Below, piece after piece: positions 1 through 7,743 of a stretch of DNA of 64,000 nt (the stretch's first letter is position 1; every line of letters begins with the position of its first letter). Under the pieces are notes generated by a model, which did not search any database, was not told where the DNA came from, and was given only the letters and a program-made list of their open reading frames with translations. The translations under genes were made by a program, and so were the position numbers. The DNA is taken from positions 26,022-90,021 of the forward strand of contig JACKPZ010000018.1 in assembly GCA_024233135.1 (NCBI GenBank). Direction: 5' to 3'. The DNA is from Akkermansiaceae bacterium. Its GTDB lineage: Bacteria > Verrucomicrobiota > Verrucomicrobiia > Verrucomicrobiales > Akkermansiaceae.

Positions 1-810
1 ATCACCCGTCTCGCGCACGTGTTGGAGAAGCCGGTAGTATTCGTCGCGGTGCTGCTTGAAGTGCAGCGAGAGGTAGAGCATCGGCTGGCGGAGCACGCCC
101 TCCGCGCAGAGGAGGAAGGTGATCAGCAGGCGGCCGAGGCGGCCGTTGCCGTCGAGAAACGGATGGATTGTTTCAAACTGGACATGGGTGAGCGCCGCCT
201 TGAGCAAAGGGCGGGTGCGTACGGGATCGTTGTGGATGAATTTCTCCAAGGCTCCCATGCAATTCATGACTTCGTCCGGCGGAGGTGGAACGAAGCGGGC
301 GTTTCCAGGGCGGCTGCCGCCGATCCAGTTCTGGCTCCGGCGGAATTCGCCGGGTTGTTTGCCGCTGCCGCGACCATGCGCGAGCAGGCGGCCGTGGATC
401 TCGCACATCATCCGCAGGCTGATTGGTTGGCCGGTACGCAGCAATTCGAGACCGTGCTGCATCGCGTCCACATAGCAGGAGACCTCGGTCACATCGTCCA
501 TGAGACCGGCGGGTGTCCCGTCGAGTTCGTGGCGGAGGAGGTCGGAGAGGGAGGATTGGGTGCCTTCGATCTGCGAGGAAAGCACCGCCTCCTGCCGGAC
601 ATAGGTGTAGAGAAACAAATCCGGATCTGGCAGGACGATCGAGATTCCGTCCAGACGTCCAAGAGCGGTGGATGCCGCGTCCAAAAGGGCACCCAAATCC
701 TCATCCAGCTCCACATCAGGGTGGGGAGGCAGGGGGGCGGGCACGAAGGCCCGTGCGGATTCTCCCACGGTCGAAATCGGCAGATAGTGGCCTGTGGTTC
801 CTCGATTCAT
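1..810 (-). CDS. Fic/DOC family protein, C-terminus beyond the window edge
   Basis: The reading frame is open from an ATG at 810 to base 1, giving the first 270 residues of a Fic protein. The core motif HPFLDGNGRLGR is at residues 216-227; its His is the catalytic base and its Asn/Gly/Arg residues bind nucleotide phosphate. An inhibitory-helix motif of the S/TxxxEG type (SSQIEG, residues 78-83) precedes the Fic fold, as in class II Fic proteins that hold themselves inactive. Such proteins usually transfer AMP to Ser/Thr/Tyr of a target protein. Bacterial homologues of this layout are about 370 residues, so roughly 100 C-terminal residues, often a winged helix, are probably missing. No antitoxin gene lies upstream, consistent with intramolecular inhibition. 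The target is unknown. Confidence 0.93.
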   Translation of the reverse strand, partial: MNRGTTGHYLPISTVGESARAFVPAPLPPHPDVELDEDLGALLDAASTALGRLDGISIVLPDPDLFLYTYVRQEAVLSSQIEGTQSSLSDLLRHELDGTPAGLMDDVTEVSCYVDAMQHGLELLRTGQPISLRMMCEIHGRLLAHGRGSGKQPGEFRRSQNWIGGSRPGNARFVPPPPDEVMNCMGALEKFIHNDPVRTRPLLKAALTHVQFETIHPFLDGNGRLGRLLITFLLCAEGVLRQPMLYLSLHFKQHRDEYYRLLQHVRETGD

Positions 811-887
811 GGCATGAAATAAACGAAATCATCGAAATTCGTTCATTCGTGCATAGAGATCGAACGATTTTGAACATTTGTCGAGAA

Positions 888-919
888 GATTGAACGAAAT
901 TTCCGATTTCCGTTCAATC
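888..919. promoter_or_regulatory. Inverted repeat upstream of the Fic gene, possible operator
   Basis: The arms GATTGAACGAAAT (888-900) and ATTTCCGTTCAATC (906-919) are inverted copies that differ by one inserted base, with five bases between them. The element lies 78 bases upstream of the Fic start in a locally AT-rich stretch. Related GAACGA and TTGAAC words recur at 861-875. A regulator-binding site is the simplest reading; the regulator is unknown. It could be the Fic protein itself if the missing C-terminus is a winged helix. Confidence 0.4.
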
Positions 920-962
920 TGTTGCCCTGATTGCACGGTGTCGTTCGATCCAATCGTTGTCC

Positions 963-2606
963 TCATTCCGCCACCGGCGGGGGGAACGGCTGCTCGGAGA
1001 TGATCCAGTCCTCGTTTTTATCGACGAAGGTTTTCATCGCCCACTCGCTGGGGAGCAGGGCGACGAGCCAACCGTTCGAGTCGCGGGCGAGGGAGGTGCC
1101 GAGCGAAAGCGACGGCCGGGCCTCGGGGGCGAGCGGGTCGCCGGACTTCGGCTTGAGCCAGCGGGCGATCGACCAATCGGCCGGTTCGAGACGCGAATCG
1201 GCGGCGTATTCGTTTTCGAGGCGGTGCTGGAGCACCTCGAACTGGAGCGGGCCGACGGCACCGAGCAGCGGGATCTGGACCGGTCCGGCGTCGAGCAGTT
1301 TGAACTCGCTGGCCACGCCTTCCTTGAGGAGTTGTTCGAGACCGTCGCGGAAACGTTTGTATTTCGCGGTGCTCTTGTTGTGGAGGTAGGAGAAACACTC
1401 CGGGGCGAAACGAGGGATTTCATCGAACACGACGCCTTTTTTCGACGACAGCGTGTCGCCGATGAGCAGGTCGTAGTTGCCGGTGATGCCGACGACGTCG
1501 CCGGCGTAGGCGTCGTCGACGGTCTCGCGGTCGCGGGCGAAGAGCCGCTGCGAGTTGCCGAGGCGCATGCGGTCGCCGGCGCGGGCGTTGAGCACGTTCA
1601 TGTCGCGCTCGAACTTGCCGGAGACGATGCGGATGAAGGCGACCCGGTCGCGGTGCTTCGGGTTCATGTTCGCCTGGATCTTGAAGACGAAGGCGGAAAA
1701 CTCGTCGGACGCCGGGTGGATCGTGAGGCCGTTGGTTTCCTTCGGCATCGGCGGCGGCGCGAGTTCGAGGAAACGATCGAGCAGCATCTGCACGCCGAAG
1801 TTGTTCGCCGCGGAGCCGAAGAACACGGGGGTCAGCTCACCGGCCAGCACCTTTTGCACGTCGAATTCCGCGCCGGCGCCTTCGAGCAGCTCGAGTTCGT
1901 CGCAGACCTGCTGATAGACCAGCTCGTCCACCTTCGCCTTCACGGCTTCGTCCTCGATGCCGGAGACGGCCACCGGCGCGCGGAAGGCGCCGTGGGCGGT
2001 GCGCTCGAAGAGGTGCACCTGCTTGTTTTCCCGATCATAGACACCCTTGAAGCGCGGTCCGTCGCCAAGCGGCCAGTTCACCGGAAACGCGTGGATGCCG
2101 AGCACGTTCTCGAGATCGTCGAGCAGGTCGAGCGACGGACGGGCCGGGCGGTCGAGCTTGTTCATGAACGTGAAGATCGGCACGCCGCGGCGGCGGCAAA
2201 CTTCGAACAGCTTGCGCGTCTGGCTTTCGATGCCCTTGCCGGCGTCCACCACCATCACGGCGGCGTCCACGGCGGTGAGCACGCGGTAGGTGTCCTCCGA
2301 GAAATCCTTGTGACCCGGGGTGTCGAGGATGTTGACCACGCAGTCCTTGTATTCGAACTGCAGCACGGTGGAGGAAACCGAGATGCCGCGTTGTTTTTCG
2401 AGCTCCATCCAGTCCGACGTCGTCGCGCGCTGGTTCTTGCGTGCCGTCACCGAGCCAGCGAGCTGGAGCGCACCGCCGTAGAGCAGGAATTTCTCCGTGA
2501 GCGTCGTCTTGCCGGCATCCGGGTGGGAAATGATCGCGAACGATCGGCGGCGGCCCACTTCCTTCTGAAGCGCGGGCGAGGGGGTGGCGAACGAGGAATC
2601 GGACAT
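963..2606 (-). CDS. prfC: Peptide chain release factor 3
   Basis: RF3 is the translational GTPase that removes RF1/RF2 from the ribosome after peptide release. The protein is 547 residues from the ATG at 2606, which gives MSDSSFATPS (E. coli RF3 has 529). A longer in-frame start at 2708 adds 34 low-complexity residues and is unlikely. The P-loop HPDAGKTT is at residues 28-35, followed by DTPGHKD and NKLD, and then the beta-barrel and C-terminal RF3 domains. It is transcribed away from the three-gene cluster upstream, with a repeat element in between. Nothing is missing. Confidence 0.97.
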   Translation of the reverse strand: MSDSSFATPSPALQKEVGRRRSFAIISHPDAGKTTLTEKFLLYGGALQLAGSVTARKNQRATTSDWMELEKQRGISVSSTVLQFEYKDCVVNILDTPGHKDFSEDTYRVLTAVDAAVMVVDAGKGIESQTRKLFEVCRRRGVPIFTFMNKLDRPARPSLDLLDDLENVLGIHAFPVNWPLGDGPRFKGVYDRENKQVHLFERTAHGAFRAPVAVSGIEDEAVKAKVDELVYQQVCDELELLEGAGAEFDVQKVLAGELTPVFFGSAANNFGVQMLLDRFLELAPPPMPKETNGLTIHPASDEFSAFVFKIQANMNPKHRDRVAFIRIVSGKFERDMNVLNARAGDRMRLGNSQRLFARDRETVDDAYAGDVVGITGNYDLLIGDTLSSKKGVVFDEIPRFAPECFSYLHNKSTAKYKRFRDGLEQLLKEGVASEFKLLDAGPVQIPLLGAVGPLQFEVLQHRLENEYAADSRLEPADWSIARWLKPKSGDPLAPEARPSLSLGTSLARDSNGWLVALLPSEWAMKTFVDKNEDWIISEQPFPPPVAE

Positions 2607-2667
2607 CGGCGGGCGGCAGGGGTAGGCCGCGCGACCGCCGGGATCAAGCCGGAAGGGGGAGGGAGCC

Positions 2668-2730
2668 GTAGGCGCGCTCGTGAGAGCGCGTCGGGTGGTT
2701 GGGAACACGCGTTCTCACGAACGCGCCTAC
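2668..2730. repeat. REP-like double hairpin with covarying arms
   Basis: Two 23-bp arms (2668-2690 and 2708-2730) are inverted copies with two mismatches. Each arm also folds on itself: the left has the stem CGCGCTC/GAGCGCG and the right, read on the other strand, CGCGTTC/GAACGCG, both with a GTGA loop. The two mismatches are the two sides of one base pair (C-G versus T-A), so both small stems stay perfect. The right arm runs over the stop codon (2727-2729) of the gene at 2727-3434. This architecture resembles repetitive extragenic palindromes and could also act in 3'-end formation. Confidence 0.8.
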
Positions 2731-3434
2731 TTCTTCGGCAGCGGCGGGAGGATGGTGGGTTTACCGTCGGAGCCCCAGACGGTGTCGGGGCCGGTTTCGA
2801 GGATCGGCTTGGAGCCGAGAATGGCGTCGCCGGTATTTGGATCGATAGGGAGCGAGGTGACGCTGCAGTCGGCTCGGAGAACGACGGCTTTGCCATCGTA
2901 GGTGGCAGGGTCGAAACGCGTGGTGCTCACGGAGTGTCCATCGAAGGCGAGCGGCGCGCAGGCCACGGGGCGGCCAGAGCTGCCGTCTTTCGTCGTCATC
3001 CCGCGGCCACCATCTAGGAAATAGCCGTAGCCGACCTCGCCCGCGGCGAGCATGGTGTCATTCGAGTCCATGATTTCATCCGCTTTCCGGGTGTATCCGG
3101 TGGGCGCGTAGAAAATGATCTCCATCGGGGCGGGACCCGTCACGATGAGCTGTCGGAAATGGACGTTCGATGATGTGCCGGTGAGGTCCAGACCCAGTTT
3201 GTTTTCCGGGGCGAGAAGCCCGGCCGTCCGCTCGTCGGGAAAACTTCCGTATTCGGATTCGAAATCCAATATGGACAAGCCGATCTGCCGCAGATTGCTG
3301 ATCGCCCGGGTCTGATCCGCCTTGATCTTCTGCCGCAGGACCTTCGGCCACGTCCAGACGGCTGCCAGCGCAACGAGCCCCAGCAGGATGAGCCACTGCG
3401 CGGCGGACGAACGGCGCGGTTGTTCCGGATTCAC
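2727..3434 (-). CDS. Membrane-anchored protein with prepilin-like segment, function unknown
   Basis: A 235-residue protein with a GTG start at 3434 that overlaps the stop of the upstream gene (GTGA), so translational coupling is likely. A hydrophobic segment lies at about residues 14-31. It is followed by RAISNLRQIGLSILDFE, which resembles the helix region of type II secretion pseudopilins and DUF1559-type proteins. The usual prepilin peptidase site (G before FTLxE) is absent, so it is probably anchored but not processed as a pilin. The remainder looks like a soluble beta-rich domain. It is the third gene of a three-gene cluster; the role is not known. Confidence 0.75.
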   Translation of the reverse strand: MNPEQPRRSSAAQWLILLGLVALAAVWTWPKVLRQKIKADQTRAISNLRQIGLSILDFESEYGSFPDERTAGLLAPENKLGLDLTGTSSNVHFRQLIVTGPAPMEIIFYAPTGYTRKADEIMDSNDTMLAAGEVGYGYFLDGGRGMTTKDGSSGRPVACAPLAFDGHSVSTTRFDPATYDGKAVVLRADCSVTSLPIDPNTGDAILGSKPILETGPDTVWGSDGKPTILPPLPKK

Positions 3435-4795
3435 GGTTTTTCGATCCCGTGTTCCGTCGCGAAGGCTTCGGCGGCGGCTTTTTCCGCGTCGGAATTCCTG
3501 GGCATCGATTTGTGGATCGCTTCGAAGGTCTGCTGGCGGGTTTTCCCGGCGGGCAGGGTGTTGGCCCATTGCACGGCGATGTCCGGTTCATAGGGAAACA
3601 CGGTTTGGGCGTAGGCTTGGACGGCGGTTTGTTTGGCGGAGCTGTCCGGGGCGGTGGCGAGCCACTGGCCGGCGGCTTGGTAGTCTTCGCGGGTCCATTC
3701 CGAGGCGAGGCGGTGGATGCGTTCGTTGGATTTCTTCTCCGGCAGGTCGCTCCGGCCGAGCCATTCGATCCAACGGCCGCTGTCCTCGAGTCGCACCGAG
3801 TGTTCGATGTTTTGGGTGGCGGCGGTCAGTTCCGCCGGCGTGAGATTGGCGGAGTCGAGCCAGGTGGTGGTGCTTTCGTAGCCCGCGTTGCGGTATCCGC
3901 TGCCGAATGTCAGGGATCGCAGCCCGCCGTGGAGGGCTCCCTCGCGCATCGAATCGGACGCCCGGGCGGCCGCGTACGCTCGCAGCGCGGCGAGCGTGGC
4001 GGTCCGTTCCTCCGGCGTCCGTGCCGCGCCGGTGATGCGCGAGATGGCGGTTCCCGGATCACTGTGGGCGTCTAGTTCCGCCTTTCCATAAAGTTGTCCG
4101 AGCAGGTCGAACGCGAGCGCAGGGTCCTTGCTCGCCACGCCGGAGAGGAGGCTGGCCTTGGTCTCGTCATTGACGAGGTCCGGATGGCTCTCGCCGTTCT
4201 TGCGGACCCATTCGAGGGCGCCCATCGGATCGTCCTTGGCCCATGTGGCGAGAGCGCTGCCGACGATGTGTTTGCCCATCATCTCGCCCTGGTCGCCGAG
4301 CAGGTCGGACGATTCGGTGAACAACGAAACCGCCGCCCGCGGATGATCGCTGGCGAGCGACATGATGGAAAACATGATGAGGCCCTGGCGGGTCTCGTCC
4401 TTCAGGTTCGGCTCGTCGCGGACGGCCTGGATGACGGCTTTCAACTGCTCGCCATCGAGCGAGAGCATGCGGTCCATGAAGGTCATGATCCGTTTCATCG
4501 TCTCGGGATCGGGCTGCTGGCCGCGCTTCTCGACATCCTCCATTTCGCGGGCGAATGCGATGAACTCGGCGGCCGCTTGTTTCGCCTCCGCCTGCTTGTC
4601 TTCGCGGATGCCGCGTTTGGTGGCGAGCGGGCCGCCTCCCGCGCGGGCGGAGTCGGAGGAAATCCCGAGTTCCGCGGCTTCGGCGACGAGTTTTTGGTGG
4701 GTGCGGCGGACTTCGGACAGCTCCTGCCGGCCGCGCCAGCCGAGGGCGGCGGCGATGGTGAGAATGACGAGTGTGAGGGCGATCGAGAGTTTCAT
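3431..4795 (-). CDS. Membrane-anchored helical-repeat protein, paralogue of its upstream neighbour
   Basis: A 454-residue protein that begins with a hydrophobic anchor (residues 3-20) and a short coiled segment. The long helical body resembles tandem helical repeats, for example MSLASDHPRAAVSLF and GSALATWAKDDPMGALEWV, which follow an ALxWxxxDPxxAxxW-like pattern. The adjacent gene at 4805-6061 has the same layout, including a shared block around MLSLDGEQL / IMSMDNEQL, so the two look like a tandem duplication. Families like this are common and multi-copy in Verrucomicrobiota, but I know of no assigned function. Confidence 0.8.
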   Translation of the reverse strand: MKLSIALTLVILTIAAALGWRGRQELSEVRRTHQKLVAEAAELGISSDSARAGGGPLATKRGIREDKQAEAKQAAAEFIAFAREMEDVEKRGQQPDPETMKRIMTFMDRMLSLDGEQLKAVIQAVRDEPNLKDETRQGLIMFSIMSLASDHPRAAVSLFTESSDLLGDQGEMMGKHIVGSALATWAKDDPMGALEWVRKNGESHPDLVNDETKASLLSGVASKDPALAFDLLGQLYGKAELDAHSDPGTAISRITGAARTPEERTATLAALRAYAAARASDSMREGALHGGLRSLTFGSGYRNAGYESTTTWLDSANLTPAELTAATQNIEHSVRLEDSGRWIEWLGRSDLPEKKSNERIHRLASEWTREDYQAAGQWLATAPDSSAKQTAVQAYAQTVFPYEPDIAVQWANTLPAGKTRQQTFEAIHKSMPRNSDAEKAAAEAFATEHGIEKP

Positions 4796-4804
4796 CGCGG
4801 GGGC

Positions 4805-6061
4805 TTATTTGAGTTTTTCGAGGATCTCCTCGCGGCGTTTTTCGTCGGAGATGAGGCCGGCGAGTTCGCGGGCAAGTTCCTTGTTTTCCCGGGCGTGCCA
4901 GTTTTCCAGGACGGGGACGAGCACGTCATCCCCGCCGCCGGCAGCTTGATACTCCTCCGCCATGGCGGCGGCTTCGGAGAACTTCATGCCGTTGCCGGAG
5001 TTCATCGCGCCGGACAAGGCCTTGCCGGTGGCGCGGCCGGCGGATCCCGGCGACTGGGCATCACTCCATTTCCGCAGCTCCTCAATGTCGTCTTGGGTGA
5101 CTTTTCGCTGCTGGCCAAGGACTTGCAGTTTGTTTTCGGCGACGCGGTTGATCGTGGCGTCGCGTTCGGCGGGGGTGGCGTCGATGCGGTCGAGGTATCC
5201 GCTCAATTCGGAATATCCGCCGGAGTAGGCGAGCGAAGTGGCCCGGTTGGCGATGACGTCCGCCTGCTGGTCTTCGGGCAGTTTGCTCCGGACGAGATCG
5301 GCGAACGCCTTTTGGTCCTCCGGCTTCATGCCGTGCATGGAGAAGCCGGTCAGCGCCATGCGGCGCTCGTCGTCCGTCAGAGCGTCGAGGCGGCGGCCGG
5401 CGGCATCGGGATCTTTGGAAAGCAAAATGTCGATCAGCGCCCCTTCGAACCGCTGGCGAGGGCCATCTTTGCCATCGAGCGATTTGCTGTCGAAGGTGCC
5501 CTTGGCGATTTCCGCGTCGAACCACGTGATCGCGGCGGCGGAGTCTTTCTTCGCCCAGTTCGCGAGTGCGTTCATGAGTTGCCAGGAGGCGGCGCCGTTC
5601 CGGTCGCCGGCGCGGTCGATGAAATTCCGGAGCGCGAGTTCGGGATCCTTCTCGGCGATGGCTGCGATGAGGAATTGTTCGAGCATCGACCGTGTGTTTC
5701 CGTCGAGATCGAGCGCCGAGATCTCGTCGAGTGCGGCGACGAGCTGCTCGTTGTCCATCGACATGATCTGTTGTTGGATGCGGATCATGGCGCGCATGTC
5801 CGGCATGCCGCCGTTGCGGTCCATGCCGCCGAGTTGATCGGCGATTTGTTTCCAATCGAGACCGTCGGGTTTCTTCATGGTCGCGGCGGCGGCGGCGCTT
5901 CCCGCGCCCTCGGAAGCGGCGGCTTCGCGGGCGGCGGCGATGTGTTTGCGGAGCGCGGTGTTTTCCTCTTCGAGCTTCGCAATCGAGCGCCGCTCGACGC
6001 CGAGCCATGCGATGGCGATCAGCAAGGCCGCGACCGGTGGGATGAAATGTTGGGTTTTCAC
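4805..6061 (-). CDS. Membrane-anchored helical-repeat protein, first gene of a paralogous pair
   Basis: A 418-residue protein with an N-terminal anchor (residues 7-21), a short coiled coil (KLEEENTALRKHI), an Ala/Gly-rich linker and then a helical-repeat body (for example AIAEKDPELALRNF and ALANWAKKDSAAAITWF). It shares repeat pattern and architecture with the protein encoded 9 bases downstream. The C-terminus is charged. The cluster reads 4805-6061, then 3431-4795, then 2727-3434 on the minus strand, and probably forms one transcript. The function is not recognisable. Confidence 0.8.
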   Translation of the reverse strand: MKTQHFIPPVAALLIAIAWLGVERRSIAKLEEENTALRKHIAAAREAAASEGAGSAAAAATMKKPDGLDWKQIADQLGGMDRNGGMPDMRAMIRIQQQIMSMDNEQLVAALDEISALDLDGNTRSMLEQFLIAAIAEKDPELALRNFIDRAGDRNGAASWQLMNALANWAKKDSAAAITWFDAEIAKGTFDSKSLDGKDGPRQRFEGALIDILLSKDPDAAGRRLDALTDDERRMALTGFSMHGMKPEDQKAFADLVRSKLPEDQQADVIANRATSLAYSGGYSELSGYLDRIDATPAERDATINRVAENKLQVLGQQRKVTQDDIEELRKWSDAQSPGSAGRATGKALSGAMNSGNGMKFSEAAAMAEEYQAAGGGDDVLVPVLENWHARENKELARELAGLISDEKRREEILEKLK

Positions 6062-6135
6062 GGGTGTTGCGGCCGTCTGTAGGCGTTCCCGCGCCGGGAT
6101 GACAGCAAAACCAATGGTTTGCCGTATCGGATGCC

Positions 6136-6891
6136 GTGAATCGGAAATGGATCGGGATCGTGGCGTTGTGCCTGGCGCTCGCGGGATGGTGCCCCGGAGC
6201 GGAGCCGCTCCGCATTATGTCGTGGAACCTGCATCACGGCGCGGGCGTGGACGGCAAGGTGGACCTCGAACGCATCGCCGCGGTGATCCGCCGCGAGGAA
6301 CCGGATGTCGTGCTGTTGCAGGAGGTCGACAAACATTGCGCACGCAGCGGAAACACCGACCAGGCTGCGGAACTCGGCCGCCTGTTGGAAATGCACCACG
6401 CCTTCGGCAAGGCTCTTGACCTCGGCGACGGCGAATACGGCCAGGCGATCCTCAGCCGTCATCCGCTGGGCGATCCGGAGGTCCACCGTCTGCCGGGCGG
6501 AGGCGAGCCGCGGATCGTTTTTTCCTGCCGGGTGGACGCGCCGGGCGGCTCGCTCACCGCGGCGACCTTGCATCTCGATCATCAGGACGACGGCCGGCGA
6601 TTCGCGCAGGCGCAGGTGGCCTCCGCCGAGTTGTTGAAAACCAATGGGCCGGTGGTGCTGGGCGGCGATTTCAACGCGGGCCCCGAGAGCCGCACGCTGC
6701 GGGTCTTCGCCCAGGCTCCGTGGAACCCGGTGCCGAAAGCCGGTCCCGCGGCCACCCACCCGGCGGAGAATCCCGCCACGGAGATCGACCACATCATCCT
6801 GCGCGGGCTCGCACCGGCGAAAGCGGTGGTGGTGATCGACGAGAGCGCCGCTTCGGACCACCGGCCGCTGCTGGTGGAGATCAGACGCTGA
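6136..6891 (+). CDS. Secreted endonuclease/exonuclease/phosphatase (EEP) family protein
   Basis: A 251-residue protein from a GTG at 6136; the nearby ATG at 6131 runs into a stop at once. A signal peptide (IGIVALCLALAGW) precedes the EEP fold. The fold's signature residues are present: SWNLHHG, LLQEVD, the metal-binding GDFNAGP, EIDHIIL and the C-terminal SDHRPL. EEP enzymes cleave phosphodiester or phosphate esters with Mg2+; secreted versions act on DNA, phospholipid head groups or inositol phosphates, and the substrate cannot be told from sequence. The gene ends 9 bases from the convergent DUF1080 gene. Confidence 0.92.
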   Translation: MNRKWIGIVALCLALAGWCPGAEPLRIMSWNLHHGAGVDGKVDLERIAAVIRREEPDVVLLQEVDKHCARSGNTDQAAELGRLLEMHHAFGKALDLGDGEYGQAILSRHPLGDPEVHRLPGGGEPRIVFSCRVDAPGGSLTAATLHLDHQDDGRRFAQAQVASAELLKTNGPVVLGGDFNAGPESRTLRVFAQAPWNPVPKAGPAATHPAENPATEIDHIILRGLAPAKAVVVIDESAASDHRPLLVEIRR

Positions 6892-6900
6892 GCGAGGCTG

Positions 6901-7668
6901 TCACTCGGCTTTCAACTCCATCACCTCGATGTTGCGGAACTCGACCGGGTGGCTCTCCGACTGGAGGCAGATGTAGCCTTCCGAGATCTCCTTCTTGCCG
7001 GCCACCTTGGCGAGTTCTTCGGCGTGGCTGTCGCCGCCGAGCACGGGTTTCGAATACTCGATGACGGTTTCGCCGTTGATGATGTGTTTGATGGTGCCGT
7101 TGCCGTGCACCTCGACTTCGAGTTTCACCCACTGGTCGCCGTCGTAGGTTTTGGACGTCGAGGTGATGCAGTGACGGGTGTCGAGCTGGCCCTTGAAATC
7201 GACGTGGGTGCCCGGGGTGCAGAGGTTGCCGGTGGTGCGCTCGCCCTTGCCGGTGCCGCCGAGCATCTGGACTTCCAGCGAAGTCGGGAAATCCTGCTCC
7301 TGCCCCATCATTTCCGGCGACTCGCTATGGATCATGACGCCGGAGTTGCGGAACGCCCAGCCGGGCCCGCCCTGGATCTGGTCGCCGGTGAAGCGGTATT
7401 CGAGCCGCAGCCGGTAGTGCGAGAAACTCGATTTGTAGAACAAATGGCCGAAGCGCTTGTCCCAGTTCTTGTATTCCGAGTAGTCCACCTTGATCACGCC
7501 GTTCTCGACGCGGAAGGTGTTCTGGAAATTCTCGCCCGCCTTGCAGCCGCGGATCTTCGGCGTCCAGCCGTCGAGGTTCTTGCCGTTGAAGAGGGAGACC
7601 CATTTGCCTTCCTCGGCGGATGCGGTGGAAACGAGGGCGGCGAAGGCCGGAATGAGGAGATGTTTCAT
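6901..7668 (-). CDS. DUF1080 / 3-keto-disaccharide hydrolase domain protein
   Basis: A 255-residue secreted protein. A short signal peptide ending near STASA is followed by the family hallmark WVSLFNGKNLDGW and a concanavalin-type beta-sandwich ending YICLQSESHPVEFRNIEVME. Members of this family hydrolyse 3-keto glycosides in some bacteria; others may simply bind sugar. It stands alone between a convergent EEP gene and the CNNM gene. A second member is at 16075-16803. Confidence 0.93.
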   Translation of the reverse strand: MKHLLIPAFAALVSTASAEEGKWVSLFNGKNLDGWTPKIRGCKAGENFQNTFRVENGVIKVDYSEYKNWDKRFGHLFYKSSFSHYRLRLEYRFTGDQIQGGPGWAFRNSGVMIHSESPEMMGQEQDFPTSLEVQMLGGTGKGERTTGNLCTPGTHVDFKGQLDTRHCITSTSKTYDGDQWVKLEVEVHGNGTIKHIINGETVIEYSKPVLGGDSHAEELAKVAGKKEISEGYICLQSESHPVEFRNIEVMELKAE

Positions 7669-7743
7669 GACAGATCGGTTGAGGGTGGTGCGATACGGCG
7701 CGCCCCGGCGGATTCTAACGCCGGATTCTCCCGACCGCGAAAA

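Noticed and set aside
957..3017. A long plus-strand open frame (686 residues) over prfC
   Set aside because: It lies opposite the true prfC gene and has composition typical of a shadow of a GC-rich gene; no family resemblance.
4094..6082. A 662-residue plus-strand frame over the paralogous pair
   Set aside because: It is antisense to the two paralogues, which have anchors and repeat structure. The plus-strand frame has none.
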